Source of the DNA: Burkholderiaceae bacterium
GTDB taxonomy: Bacteria > Pseudomonadota > Gammaproteobacteria > Burkholderiales > Burkholderiaceae
DNA length: 13,392 nucleotides
Reading direction: 5' to 3'
NCBI GenBank assembly: GCA_021166835.1
Contig: JAJPEN010000035.1
Location: forward strand, 1-13,392
The notes under the pieces are model-generated. The model saw only the letters and a program-made list of their open reading frames with translations, was not told where the DNA came from and made no database searches. Positions 1 through 7,303 of the stretch are shown here, piece by piece (position 1 is the first letter of the stretch; every line of letters starts with the position of its first letter). The position numbers and the translations under genes are program-made.

Positions 1-111
1 TGCCACCCGTTCCATCCGGGCGGCATCGACGAGGTGCCGCTTCATCTGTCGTCGAGCTGCCGGTGCCGTTGGCCCGCATCGATGCGCGACGACCCTCCCG
101 TCGAATCCTGA
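1..111 (+). CDS. yidD: YidD, membrane protein insertion efficiency factor (C-terminal end, 5' truncated)
   Basis: Frame 1 is open from the window edge to a TGA at 109-111. It begins CHPFHPGGIDEVP, which matches the conserved C-terminal CHPFHPGGxDPVP signature of YidD, a small membrane-associated protein that helps YidC insert proteins into the inner membrane. About 36 residues are visible; the rest lies outside the window. After the signature the tail is Arg/Ser-rich and poorly conserved, as is usual. The yidC start follows after 10 bp, so the two are very likely cotranscribed in the common rnpA-yidD-yidC-mnmE order. The call rests on one strong motif plus gene order. Confidence 0.85.
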   Translation, partial: CHPFHPGGIDEVPLHLSSSCRCRWPASMRDDPPVES

Positions 112-121
112 TTCCCGAGCC

Positions 122-1861
122 ATGCAGACCCAACGAATGATCCTGTGGATCGTGTTCTCGATGTCGCTGCTGTTCCTGTGGGACTCCTGGCAGCGCCATC
201 AGGGACACGCGTCGCTGTTCGGCGGCCCGCCGCCGGCCGAGCAGGGCGTCCATGAAAACCCGGCCGGTCGCAGCGGCACAGGCCCGTCCGCGAAAGACGG
301 AGCCGCCTCCGACGCGGCGATTCCGCCGCCGACGAGTCCCGCGCCCGGCGCCGCTGCGAGCGGCACCGCCGGCGCTGCCGCGTCGGCGCAGGCAACGAGC
401 GGGGCGGCGGTCGCCTCCGAGCAGACGATCCGCCTGGCCAACGACGTGCTCTCGCTCGACATCGACCTGCTGGGCGGACAGGTGCGGCGCGCCGAACTGC
501 TCGGTCATCGCGAGGAGAACGGAGAGGAAGCGCAGAACCTCGTCCTACTGCAGTACGCGCCGGGGCGCATCTACCTCGCGCAGAGCGGGCTGATCGGCGA
601 TAGCCCGGCGGGCGCGTCATTCCCCACGCACCGCACGCCGATGACGCCGGTGGGCGGCGACGCCTCGCCGCGCACGCTGGGCGCCGGCAACGACGTTCAG
701 CTGAAGCTCGAGGCCGAGAGCGGCGGCCTGCGGCTCGTGCGCACCTACACGCTCGCGCGCGGCGAATACGTCGTGCGAGTGAAGGACGAGGTGACCAACG
801 AAAGCCAGGCGCCGCTGAGCCCCGTGCTGTACCTGCAGCTCACGCGCGACGGCGATGCGCCTCCCGGCGGCTCGAAGTTCTACAGCACCTACACCGGCCC
901 CGTCGTCTACACGAACGAGGACAAGTTCCAGAAGGTGTCGTTCAGCGACATCGAGAAGGGCAAGGCGAACTACGCGAAGTCGGCCGCCGACGGATGGGCG
1001 GGCATCATCCAGCACTATTTCGTCGCCGCGTGGATTCCACAGCAGGGCGCGCAGCGCGAGTATTACGCGCGCAAGGTCGACAACAACCTGTATTCGGTAG
1101 GCATCAAGGAACCGCTCGGCGCCCTCGCGCCTAACGCGACGACGAGCGCCGAGTCGGAGCTGCTGGTCGGCCCGCAGAAGCAGCGCATGCTCGAGGCGAT
1201 CGCGCCGGGCCTCGATCTCACGGTGGACTACGGGTGGCTCACCGTCATCGCCAAGCCGATCTACTGGCTGCTCGAGAAGCTGCACGCGCTCGTCGGCAAC
1301 TGGGGCTGGTCGATCGTGCTGCTCACCCTGCTGATCAAGACGATCTTCTTCCCGCTGCAGGCGGCGAGCTACAAGTCGATGGCGCGGATGAAGGCCGTCA
1401 CGCCGCGGCTCACGGCGATCCGCGAGCGCTACGGCAACGATCGCGTGAAGATGAACCAGGCGATGATGGAGCTGTACAAGACCGAGAAGATCAACCCGCT
1501 CGGCGGCTGTCTGCCGATCGTCGTGCAGATCCCGGTGTTCATTGCGCTGTACTGGGTGCTGCTCGCATCGGTGGAGATGCGCAACGCACCGTGGATCGGC
1601 TGGATCCACGATCTCTCCGCGCCCGATCCGTACTTCATCCTGCCGCTGGTGATGGCCGGCACGATGTTCATCCAGGTGAAGCTGAACCCCACGCCGCCGG
1701 ATCCGATCCAGGCGAAGATGATGATGATCATGCCGCTGGTGTTCTCGGTCATGTTCTTCTTCTTCCCGGCGGGGCTGGTGCTGTACTGGCTGGTGAACAA
1801 CGTGTATTCGATCGCGCAGCAGTGGGTGATCAACAAGAAGCTCGGGGTTCTGAAGAAGTGA
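122..1861 (+). CDS. yidC: YidC, inner-membrane protein insertase (Oxa1/YidC/Alb3 family)
   Basis: The product is 579 aa, slightly longer than E. coli YidC (548). YidC inserts and folds inner-membrane proteins, alone or with SecYEG. TM1 is at about residues 5-20 (ILWIVFSMSLLFLW). An Ala/Gly/Pro-rich linker (about 40-100) leads into the large periplasmic beta domain (about 100-360). The conserved insertase core with about five TM segments runs from about 370 to 575. Diagnostic strings are VGNWGWSIVLLTLLIK, the cytoplasmic hairpin (SMARMKAVTPRL to MMELYKTEKINPLGGC), WIHDLSAPDPYFILP and NNVYSIAQQWVI. Lys406 sits where E. coli has the hydrophilic-groove Arg366, a substitution I recall in betaproteobacteria. 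The tail is Lys-rich. The ATG lies 10 bp after yidD, with only a weak ribosome site. Confidence 0.97.
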   Translation: MQTQRMILWIVFSMSLLFLWDSWQRHQGHASLFGGPPPAEQGVHENPAGRSGTGPSAKDGAASDAAIPPPTSPAPGAAASGTAGAAASAQATSGAAVASEQTIRLANDVLSLDIDLLGGQVRRAELLGHREENGEEAQNLVLLQYAPGRIYLAQSGLIGDSPAGASFPTHRTPMTPVGGDASPRTLGAGNDVQLKLEAESGGLRLVRTYTLARGEYVVRVKDEVTNESQAPLSPVLYLQLTRDGDAPPGGSKFYSTYTGPVVYTNEDKFQKVSFSDIEKGKANYAKSAADGWAGIIQHYFVAAWIPQQGAQREYYARKVDNNLYSVGIKEPLGALAPNATTSAESELLVGPQKQRMLEAIAPGLDLTVDYGWLTVIAKPIYWLLEKLHALVGNWGWSIVLLTLLIKTIFFPLQAASYKSMARMKAVTPRLTAIRERYGNDRVKMNQAMMELYKTEKINPLGGCLPIVVQIPVFIALYWVLLASVEMRNAPWIGWIHDLSAPDPYFILPLVMAGTMFIQVKLNPTPPDPIQAKMMMIMPLVFSVMFFFFPAGLVLYWLVNNVYSIAQQWVINKKLGVLKK

Positions 1862-1874
1862 AGGGTGGGAAGGC

Positions 1875-1909
1875 GGTGAAGGGTGAAGGGTGAAGGGTGA
1901 AGGGTGAAG
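1875..1909 (+). repeat. Five perfect tandem copies of GGTGAAG
   Basis: The heptamer GGTGAAG is repeated five times without error. It starts 14 bp after the yidC stop, with degenerate GGTG/GAAGG sequence on both sides. It lies outside genes, so copy-number change would not shift a reading frame. It could be a slippage-prone microsatellite or a lineage-specific intergenic repeat; no function is evident. Confidence 0.95.
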
Positions 1910-1974
1910 GGGAGAAGCGGGTACGACAGGCCCCACGGAGGGCATCACGCGGGCGCCACGAGCAGCGTCAGCAG

Positions 1975-1997
1975 GAATGCGCGCTCTGCGCGCATTC
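1975..1997. repeat. Perfect hairpin GAATGCGCGC-TCT-GCGCGCATTC, with a third arm copy downstream
   Basis: A 10-bp perfect stem closes a 3-nt loop. The right arm recurs at 2039-2049 as GCGCGCATTCC. That copy is complementary to GGAATGCGCGC at 1974-1984 over 11 bp, so two alternative foldings are possible. With no T-run it is not a classical terminator. Possible roles are a REP-like element, an mRNA processing or stabilising structure between yidC and mnmE, or a chance GC-rich repeat. Confidence 0.8.
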
Positions 1998-2225
1998 TGC
2001 GGCGTGGGTCGGCTGACCCGAGGCGTATTGCTCGCTTTGCGCGCATTCCGGTCGAGGTCGATATGCACGCTCGGGGAATTGCGCGAATCACGCGCGTTTC
2101 CTGTCATGGCAGTGTCCCCGACGTCCACGGCGATGAGGCGAGCGTCCAGGTCAACACCCGGGATCGCGTTTCACGATGATCAGGATCCGCTCGCGCCGGC
2201 TTCGGCAGACGCCTTCGCCCGTCTC

Positions 2226-3638
2226 GTGAACGAACCGATTGCCGCCATCGCCACCGCTTCCGGACGGGGAGGGATCGGCGTGGTGCGCGTGTCGGGTAGC
2301 GGGTTGCAGCCGGTGATCGATGCCGTGCTGCGACGTTCGCTGGTGCCCCGACATGCGGCCTACGGTCCGTTTTTCGCCGGCGACGGCTCGGTGATCGATC
2401 GCGGCATCGCGATCTTCTACCCGGCGCCTCATTCGTACACCGGCGAGGACGTGCTCGAGCTGCAGGGGCACGGCGGACCGGTCGTGCTGCAGCTGCTGCT
2501 GCGGCGCGTGCTCGAGGCGGGGCGCGAACCCGGCGTGCGGCTGGCCGAGCCGGGCGAGTTCACGCAGCGCGCGTTCCTGAACGACAAGCTCGACCTCGCG
2601 CAGGCCGAGGCGGTGGCCGACCTGATCGACGCGAGCACCGAGCAGGCGGCGCGCTCGGCGGCGCGTTCGCTGTCGGGCGAGTTCTCCGACGCCGTGCACA
2701 CGCTGGTCGAAGGACTGATCGAGCTGCGCATGCTGGTGGAGGCGACGCTTGACTTCCCCGAAGAGGAGATCGACTTCCTTGAGGCGTCGGACGCGCGCGG
2801 GCGGTTGGCGGCGTTGCGCGCAGCGCTCGATGCGCTGCTCGTGCAGGCGCGTCGTGGTGCGCTGCTGCGTGAGGGCCTGAACGTCGTGTTGCTCGGCGAG
2901 CCGAACGTCGGAAAGAGCTCGCTGCTCAACGCCTTGGCCGGAGCCGAGATCGCAATCGTCACCGACGTGCCGGGAACGACGCGCGACCGCATCGCGCAGA
3001 CGATCCAGATCGAAGGGGTACCGCTGAACGTCGTCGACACGGCGGGGCTGCGCGACACCGAGGACGTCGTCGAGCGGCTGGGCATCGCGCGCACGTGGCA
3101 CGAAGTGGGCCGGGCTGACGTCGTCGTGCATCTGCTCGACGCGCGCGAGGCCGATGCAGCGGGCGTAGCCGCCATCGAGGAGGAACTCGAACGCCGGCTC
3201 GAAGCGCGGGTGCCGATCGTGCGCGTGCACAACAAGATCGATCTCGCCAGGACCGAGGCGTGCGTCGAGCGTGCGGCGCAAGGGGCGAAGCAGGATGCCG
3301 CTTCGATCCGGGAACGATCGGTGGAAGCGTCGGTGTGGCTGTCGGCGAAAACCGGCGAAGGAATCGCGCTGCTGCGCACGCTTCTGCTCGAACTTGCCGG
3401 CTGGCAGGCGGGCGGCGAGTCGACGTTCATCGCGCGCGAACGGCATCTGGTCGCGCTGCGCGCTGCGCGGGAGCATCTCGAAGCGGCATCCGCGCGTGCC
3501 GACCAGGGCGATCTTCAGCTCGATCTGCTCGCCGAGGAACTGCGGCTCGCGCAGGAGCGGCTGAACGAGATCACCGGGGAGTTCGGGGCGGATGATCTGC
3601 TGGGAGTGATTTTCAGCAGGTTTTGTATCGGGAAGTAG
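2226..3638 (+). CDS. mnmE: MnmE (TrmE), tRNA uridine-34 5-carboxymethylaminomethyl modification GTPase
   Basis: MnmE works with MnmG to modify the wobble uridine of certain tRNAs. The N-terminal domain (about 1-120) opens [20 protein letters not shown] and is the formyl-THF-binding fold. A helical domain surrounds the inserted G domain (about 216-395). G motifs are GEPNVGKSS (Lys230), GTTRD, DTAG (271-274) and NKID (336-339). The C-terminus is the diagnostic FCIGK with the essential Cys467. The GTG at 2226 gives 470 aa, close to E. coli's 454. In-frame ATGs at 2133, 2106 and 1977 would add up to 83 unconserved residues. None of these starts has a clear ribosome site, so the start is uncertain though the gene is not. 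The stop is 9 bp from the convergent hsdR stop, with no visible terminator between. Confidence 0.96.
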   Translation: MNEPIAAIATASGRGGIGVVRVSGSGLQPVIDAVLRRSLVPRHAAYGPFFAGDGSVIDRGIAIFYPAPHSYTGEDVLELQGHGGPVVLQLLLRRVLEAGREPGVRLAEPGEFTQRAFLNDKLDLAQAEAVADLIDASTEQAARSAARSLSGEFSDAVHTLVEGLIELRMLVEATLDFPEEEIDFLEASDARGRLAALRAALDALLVQARRGALLREGLNVVLLGEPNVGKSSLLNALAGAEIAIVTDVPGTTRDRIAQTIQIEGVPLNVVDTAGLRDTEDVVERLGIARTWHEVGRADVVVHLLDAREADAAGVAAIEEELERRLEARVPIVRVHNKIDLARTEACVERAAQGAKQDAASIRERSVEASVWLSAKTGEGIALLRTLLLELAGWQAGGESTFIARERHLVALRAAREHLEAASARADQGDLQLDLLAEELRLAQERLNEITGEFGADDLLGVIFSRFCIGK

Positions 3639-3647
3639 GCTGGACGT

Positions 3648-6600
3648 TCATGCCGCAATGGCCGTCTGGCGCACCTGTTCGATCACTGCCAGCAGCTCAT
3701 CCATCTGCATAGAGGTGAACAACCCGTCTGGACCGCGCGGGGTCAGGTCCGTGAATGGTGACTCGTAGAGCAACGCCGCCGCAATAACGCCGTGCTCGGT
3801 GAGATGGTTCACGATCAGGTTCACGAACTCGATTTGGCTGGCGCCGAGAGACTTGCCGGTGAGAAAGCCGGCCAACGCTTCCTTTGCCGCCTGGCGATCG
3901 AGGCCGACCAGCGAGCGTACGAAGAGCCCCAACCCCTGCGACTCCTCGGCCGCGCGCTGGATCTCCTCTGGAGTTCCGACGCCGCTTTCACCAAGCATGC
4001 GCTGAAGCTCGTCGAGATCAGCGGCGGTCAACGCTTTGTTCATCCTCAGCTTGTGGATCGCGATGTGGTCCTGATGCGCAAGCAGAAACGACTGCGCCTT
4101 GGCCCGGAACTTTGCGTAGTCAGTGCCGTGGCCAAAGCCCGGCAGCTCGACTGCCGTCTCGCCGCCGATCTCGTCCTCGAAATCTGTGTAGACAGGCTTG
4201 CGGTTCTGCTTCTCGATGAGCTTGATCAGATCGCGCAGGCGCCGGCGTATGAGCTCGAGCATCGGCACGGTCGCGTCCTGCCACCACTCATCGGTCTGCA
4301 CGTCCTGAATCAGCGTCATCTGGTCGCGCACCATCGGAATAGCGGACTTCTCCTCGAGCAGATCTGCAAGCTCCTTGACCTGATCGCGCAAGCGAGCGAA
4401 GCCCGGCTCTGACCGCAGCATCGCGAGCTGAATTTTCAGTATCAGCAGGTCGAAGCGTTTCGCCTCCTCGTTCTCCGGGTCGAGTTCCGACGGCAGACCC
4501 GCGACCTGGCGCGAAAGCTCCGAGAGCGCGTCCGGTGACAGAACGGCCCACGCCTCGGGCCTGGCGTACTGCTCGACGAGACGCCGCCGTGGCCGCACGA
4601 CGAAGTTATCGAGGTTCATCGCAGCGACTTCTTTTTGGAGCAGAGCAGCAGTCTGCGCCCGCACTTCATCGTCGGACTCGGGATGTCCGGGTGGCGGCAA
4701 TCGGCTTTCCGCTGCCTTGGGCGGTCGCTCTTCCGCGCGCTTGCAATCCAGTTCCCCAAGCAGTTCCAGGCGGGCATCGAACAGGCGCTTGCCGAGTGAT
4801 TCACCCAATGCGCCCTCGGTGGCGGGAATGTTCTGGCTGAAGTACTCCAGGTTCTGGAAGTAGTCGAAGACGCAGAAGAACTCCTTGTCCTTTCCCGGCC
4901 CGAACAGTTCCGGGCACAGGCGCGTCCCACGGCCGAGCATCTGCCAGAACTTGGTCTTCGAGCGCACCAGCTTGAAGAAGACCAGGTTCACGACTTCGGG
5001 AATGTCGATTCCCGTGTCCAACATGTCCACCGAGATGGCGATGTGCGGCGTTTTGTCCCTGGCCGAGAAGTTGTCGATCAGGCTCTGCGCGTACTCGGTC
5101 TTGAACGTGATGACGCGCGCGAACTCGCCTTTGTGGTGCGGGTAGTTGGCGTTGAAGCGCTCCGCGATGAACTCGGCGTGGTGCTGGTTCCTGGCGAACA
5201 GGATGGTCTTCCCGAGCCGATCGCCGCCGGACACCGTCAGGCCCCGCGTCATGACATGCTCCAGCACCTTGTCGACCGTGTCCTTGTTGAACAGCCACCG
5301 GTTGACCGCCTCGGCCTCCACGCGATTGGGGACGTTTCCTTCGTCGTCCCACTCGAGTGCGTCCCATTGATCCTTGTCCTCTTCGGGCAGCTCGTCGTAC
5401 TTGATCCCTTCGCGGTGGAACTTGAGCGGCACCGACACGGCCCTGGGCGGTACGAGGTAACCGTCGCGCACGGCTTCGTCGAGTCCGTAGGCGTCGGTGG
5501 GCACGCCGTTCTCGAGGTCGAACAGGCTGTAGGTGTTGCGGTCCACTTCGTCCTTGGGTGTGGCCGTGAGCCCGACCAGCAGCGAGTCGAAGTAGTCGAA
5601 GATGGCGCGGTACTTCTGGAACACCGAGCGGTGCGCCTCGTCGATGACCACGAGGTCGAAGTGCCCGACGCCGAAGCGCCGCTGGCCGTCCTTCGTCTCG
5701 TCGATCAGCCCCATCATCGTCGGATAGGTCGAGACGAAGACGCGCCCCTCGGCATCCTTCTCGGTGACGAGGTTCACCGGCGACGCGTCGGGAAGATGAC
5801 GCTTGAAGGCGTTCACGGCCTGATTCACCAGCGCCACGCGGTCCGCCAGGAACAGCACGCGCTTGACCCAATTGCTCTTCATCAGAAGATCGGCGAGCGC
5901 GATGACCGTGCGAGTTTTGCCGGCGCCGGTGGCCATCACCACCAGCGCCTTGCGGTCGTGGTCGCGCTCGAAGGCCTCGGCGATGCGCCGGATGCCGCGT
6001 TTTTGGTAGTAGCGCTCGACGATGGCCGAATCGATCTCGCCAGTAGCCAGCGGCTTGCGCGTACTCCGCCGCTGGATCGCGAGCTCCAGCTCGGTCTTCT
6101 TGTAGAAGCCTTGTACCGCGCGGGGCGGGTAGCGCGTGTCGTCCCAGAGCCAATGCTCGTAGCCATTGGAGTAGAAGATCAGTGGGCGCTGGCCGAATTG
6201 GCGCTCCAGGCAGTCGGCGTACAGCCTGGCCTGTTGCTGGCCGACGCGCGCATCGTGCCGCGTGCGCTTGGCTTCCACGAGTCCGAGTGGCTTTCCGTCG
6301 TCCCCCCAGAGCACGTAGTCGATGAAGCCCTTGCCCTGGTTGTTGGGCATGTCGGCGACTTCGAACTCGCGGTCCCGCGGCTGGTCCAGCGGCCAGCCGG
6401 CTTCCTTCAGCAGCAGGTCGATGAAGTAGTCGCGGGTCTGGGCCTCCGAGTAGTCGTGAGTATCGGGCTGGGCCGCTGCGGCCTGCTTCGCTGCCGCTAC
6501 TTCGGCGCGCAGGCGCTTAAGCTCCTCGTCGAGCGTGGTCTTGTCGGCGAGCAAGGCGGCGAGCTTCTCGTCGCGCTCGCGCAGACCTGCTTCGAGCTGT

Positions 6601-7064
6601 TGCAGTTGCTCGGCAGTCTGTCCGCGCACCGGTGTTGCCTTCGGTAGCGCGCGCACGTCGAAGGCCAGACCAGGCGCCGGACGAGCCGTGCGGCCGTAGG
6701 TGCGAGCGAGCCAGTACGTCACGTGGAACAGCTCGCGCACCGCGACCATTGCGTCGTCGAGCGGGATCGCGCGATGTCCGTGCACGGCACGGTTGCCCAG
6801 TGTGTTGATGACCCGCGCCTTGCTGAACACCGCCTCGCCGGCGGCTTCCTTGAAACTGGGGTCGTGGATCAGCGCCGACAGGTTGTCCTGGTACGGCAGC
6901 TTCAGCGACGCATCGTGCTTGTAGGCCCAGCCCACCGCCAGTTCGAGCGCGCGTCGCGCGTAGAAGCAGGCCGTGCGTGGATCGGCGTGTACGGCCGTCT
7001 CCGCCCTGGCCGCCGCATCGAAGACAGCGGTCCATTCGCGCTGGAGGAAGGCGAACTGACTCAC
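3648..7064 (-). CDS. hsdR: Type I restriction enzyme R subunit, HsdR (EcoEI-like, with N-terminal DUF4145)
   Basis: The product is 1138 aa, the restriction and DNA-translocation subunit that joins HsdM/HsdS. Residues 1-125 resemble DUF4145. Residues about 155-205 form a charged coiled coil (EQLQQLEAGLRERDEKL). Next comes a PD-(D/E)xK nuclease with Asp249 (GFIDYV), Glu264 and Lys266 (LVEAKR). The SF2 motor shows Walker A MATGAGKT (Lys383), DEAH (475-478), GLTATP, DTGIDIPEVV and QMLGRGTRL. The last part (from about 900) matches the EcoEI R-type C-terminal domain. All catalytic residues are present, so it should be active. The start is GTG, with AGAAGGG about 10 nt upstream; no ATG near the N-terminus competes. 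It is separated from the rest of the locus by a repeat-bearing leader, which could allow separate control. Confidence 0.97.
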   Translation of the reverse strand: MSQFAFLQREWTAVFDAAARAETAVHADPRTACFYARRALELAVGWAYKHDASLKLPYQDNLSALIHDPSFKEAAGEAVFSKARVINTLGNRAVHGHRAIPLDDAMVAVRELFHVTYWLARTYGRTARPAPGLAFDVRALPKATPVRGQTAEQLQQLEAGLRERDEKLAALLADKTTLDEELKRLRAEVAAAKQAAAAQPDTHDYSEAQTRDYFIDLLLKEAGWPLDQPRDREFEVADMPNNQGKGFIDYVLWGDDGKPLGLVEAKRTRHDARVGQQQARLYADCLERQFGQRPLIFYSNGYEHWLWDDTRYPPRAVQGFYKKTELELAIQRRSTRKPLATGEIDSAIVERYYQKRGIRRIAEAFERDHDRKALVVMATGAGKTRTVIALADLLMKSNWVKRVLFLADRVALVNQAVNAFKRHLPDASPVNLVTEKDAEGRVFVSTYPTMMGLIDETKDGQRRFGVGHFDLVVIDEAHRSVFQKYRAIFDYFDSLLVGLTATPKDEVDRNTYSLFDLENGVPTDAYGLDEAVRDGYLVPPRAVSVPLKFHREGIKYDELPEEDKDQWDALEWDDEGNVPNRVEAEAVNRWLFNKDTVDKVLEHVMTRGLTVSGGDRLGKTILFARNQHHAEFIAERFNANYPHHKGEFARVITFKTEYAQSLIDNFSARDKTPHIAISVDMLDTGIDIPEVVNLVFFKLVRSKTKFWQMLGRGTRLCPELFGPGKDKEFFCVFDYFQNLEYFSQNIPATEGALGESLGKRLFDARLELLGELDCKRAEERPPKAAESRLPPPGHPESDDEVRAQTAALLQKEVAAMNLDNFVVRPRRRLVEQYARPEAWAVLSPDALSELSRQVAGLPSELDPENEEAKRFDLLILKIQLAMLRSEPGFARLRDQVKELADLLEEKSAIPMVRDQMTLIQDVQTDEWWQDATVPMLELIRRRLRDLIKLIEKQNRKPVYTDFEDEIGGETAVELPGFGHGTDYAKFRAKAQSFLLAHQDHIAIHKLRMNKALTAADLDELQRMLGESGVGTPEEIQRAAEESQGLGLFVRSLVGLDRQAAKEALAGFLTGKSLGASQIEFVNLIVNHLTEHGVIAAALLYESPFTDLTPRGPDGLFTSMQMDELLAVIEQVRQTAIAA

Positions 7065-7102
7065 TCCTCGATGCCCTTCTTGTTATGGCCAGCTTCCAGC
7101 AT
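7061..7102 (-). CDS. Possible 13-codon leader peptide overlapping the hsdR start
   Basis: ATG at 7102 opens a 13-residue frame, MLEAGHNKKGIEE. Its TGA lies inside the GTGA of the hsdR start, a 4-nt overlap typical of translational coupling. The hsdR ribosome site (AGAAGGG) lies within this ORF. Its start has no good ribosome site of its own. CTTCCAGC (7093-7100) and GCTGGAAG (7128-7135) could form an 8-bp stem enclosing its ATG. It may be a chance ORF; the overlap geometry is the only support. Confidence 0.2.
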   Translation of the reverse strand: MLEAGHNKKGIEE

Positions 7103-7113
7103 GGCGGCCCCGG

Positions 7114-7290
7114 CTATCCATGTGAAGGCTGGAAGGCCCTCACTCGGCGGGCCGTTTGCAACGTATTGCTCCGGAATTGCAACCAGCTCCCGATTCGTTG
7201 CAATTCTCCCGCTCCAACTGTCTTATCGATCAACCACTTAGAAGCGGCCGAGACGCGCTGGTCGGCTGGGTCCCGAAGATCGCGCTTCAT
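7114..7290 (-). CDS. Hypothetical 58-aa ORF, ATGA-coupled to the upstream regulator gene
   Basis: Its ATG overlaps the TGA of the AlbA_2/GHKL gene (ATGA at 7290-7287), and it ends at TAG 7114-7116, 50 bp before the hsdR GTG. The product (MKRDLRDPADQRVSAASKWL...) is basic and has no family I recognise. Three TTG-CAA codon pairs (Leu-Gln) come from the repeat units lying inside it, so the peptide may simply be read-through of an operator/leader region. There is no independent ribosome site; coupling would be needed. If it is not a gene, the 222 bp between the regulator and hsdR is a leader. Confidence 0.25.
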   Translation of the reverse strand: MKRDLRDPADQRVSAASKWLIDKTVGAGELQRIGSWLQFRSNTLQTARRVRAFQPSHG

Positions 7291-7303
7291 GGTTGCAATT
7301 CCG
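7172..7303. repeat. TTGCAA dyad cluster, including a 14-bp perfect inverted repeat, upstream of hsdR
   Basis: CGGAATTGCAACCA (7172-7185) and its exact reverse complement TGGTTGCAATTCCG (7290-7303) lie 104 bp apart. Between them, GTTGCAATTC (7197-7206) forms a closer dyad with GAATTGCAAC at 7174-7183 (13-nt spacer). A fourth, weaker TTGCAAC site is at 7156-7162. The outermost arm overlaps the last codons of the AlbA_2/GHKL gene. This looks like a set of operator half-sites before hsdR, or the ends of a small mobile remnant. No target-site duplication flanks the 14-bp pair, which disfavours the latter. Confidence 0.7.

Larger units (their letters stand above)
1862..2225. other. Gene-free stretch between yidC and mnmE
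   Basis: About 360 bp with no recognisable gene. It holds the GGTGAAG tandem repeat (1875-1909), a 10-bp-stem hairpin (1975-1997), a third copy of one hairpin arm (GCGCGCATTCC, 2039-2049) and a small stem-loop GGGTC-GGCT-GACCC (2006-2019). The mnmE frame stays open back to an ATG at 1977, but that ATG is inside the hairpin, and the translation before about 2160 does not resemble MnmE. Neither hairpin is followed by a T-run, so neither is a clear intrinsic terminator. No convincing promoter was seen. Confidence 0.6.

Noticed and set aside
617..2128. Long minus-strand ORF (503 aa) across yidC
   Set aside because: It is antisense to a certain gene. Its translation is rich in Arg, His and Asp with no fold or family signal, as expected from GC-rich codon-position bias.
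1977..2225. mnmE starting at the ATG at 1977
   Set aside because: The start lies within a perfect hairpin, the added 83 residues do not resemble MnmE, and the family N-terminus aligns at the GTG at 2226.
3639..3700. Attachment site or duplicated mnmE 3' end at the island edge
   Set aside because: No copy of the mnmE tail was seen near the other boundary (12.1-13.0 kb), and no integrase is present in the window.
5043..6647. Long plus-strand ORF (534 aa) opposite hsdR
   Set aside because: It is a mirror frame of HsdR with repetitive Val/Leu/His/Gly/Asp composition and no recognisable motif. The HsdR motifs on the other strand are decisive.
7172..7303. Small transposable element (MITE) with 14-bp terminal inverted repeats
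   Set aside because: No flanking target duplication was found, one end lies in the coding tail of an apparently intact gene, and additional internal TTGCAA sites fit an operator cluster better. Not fully excluded.
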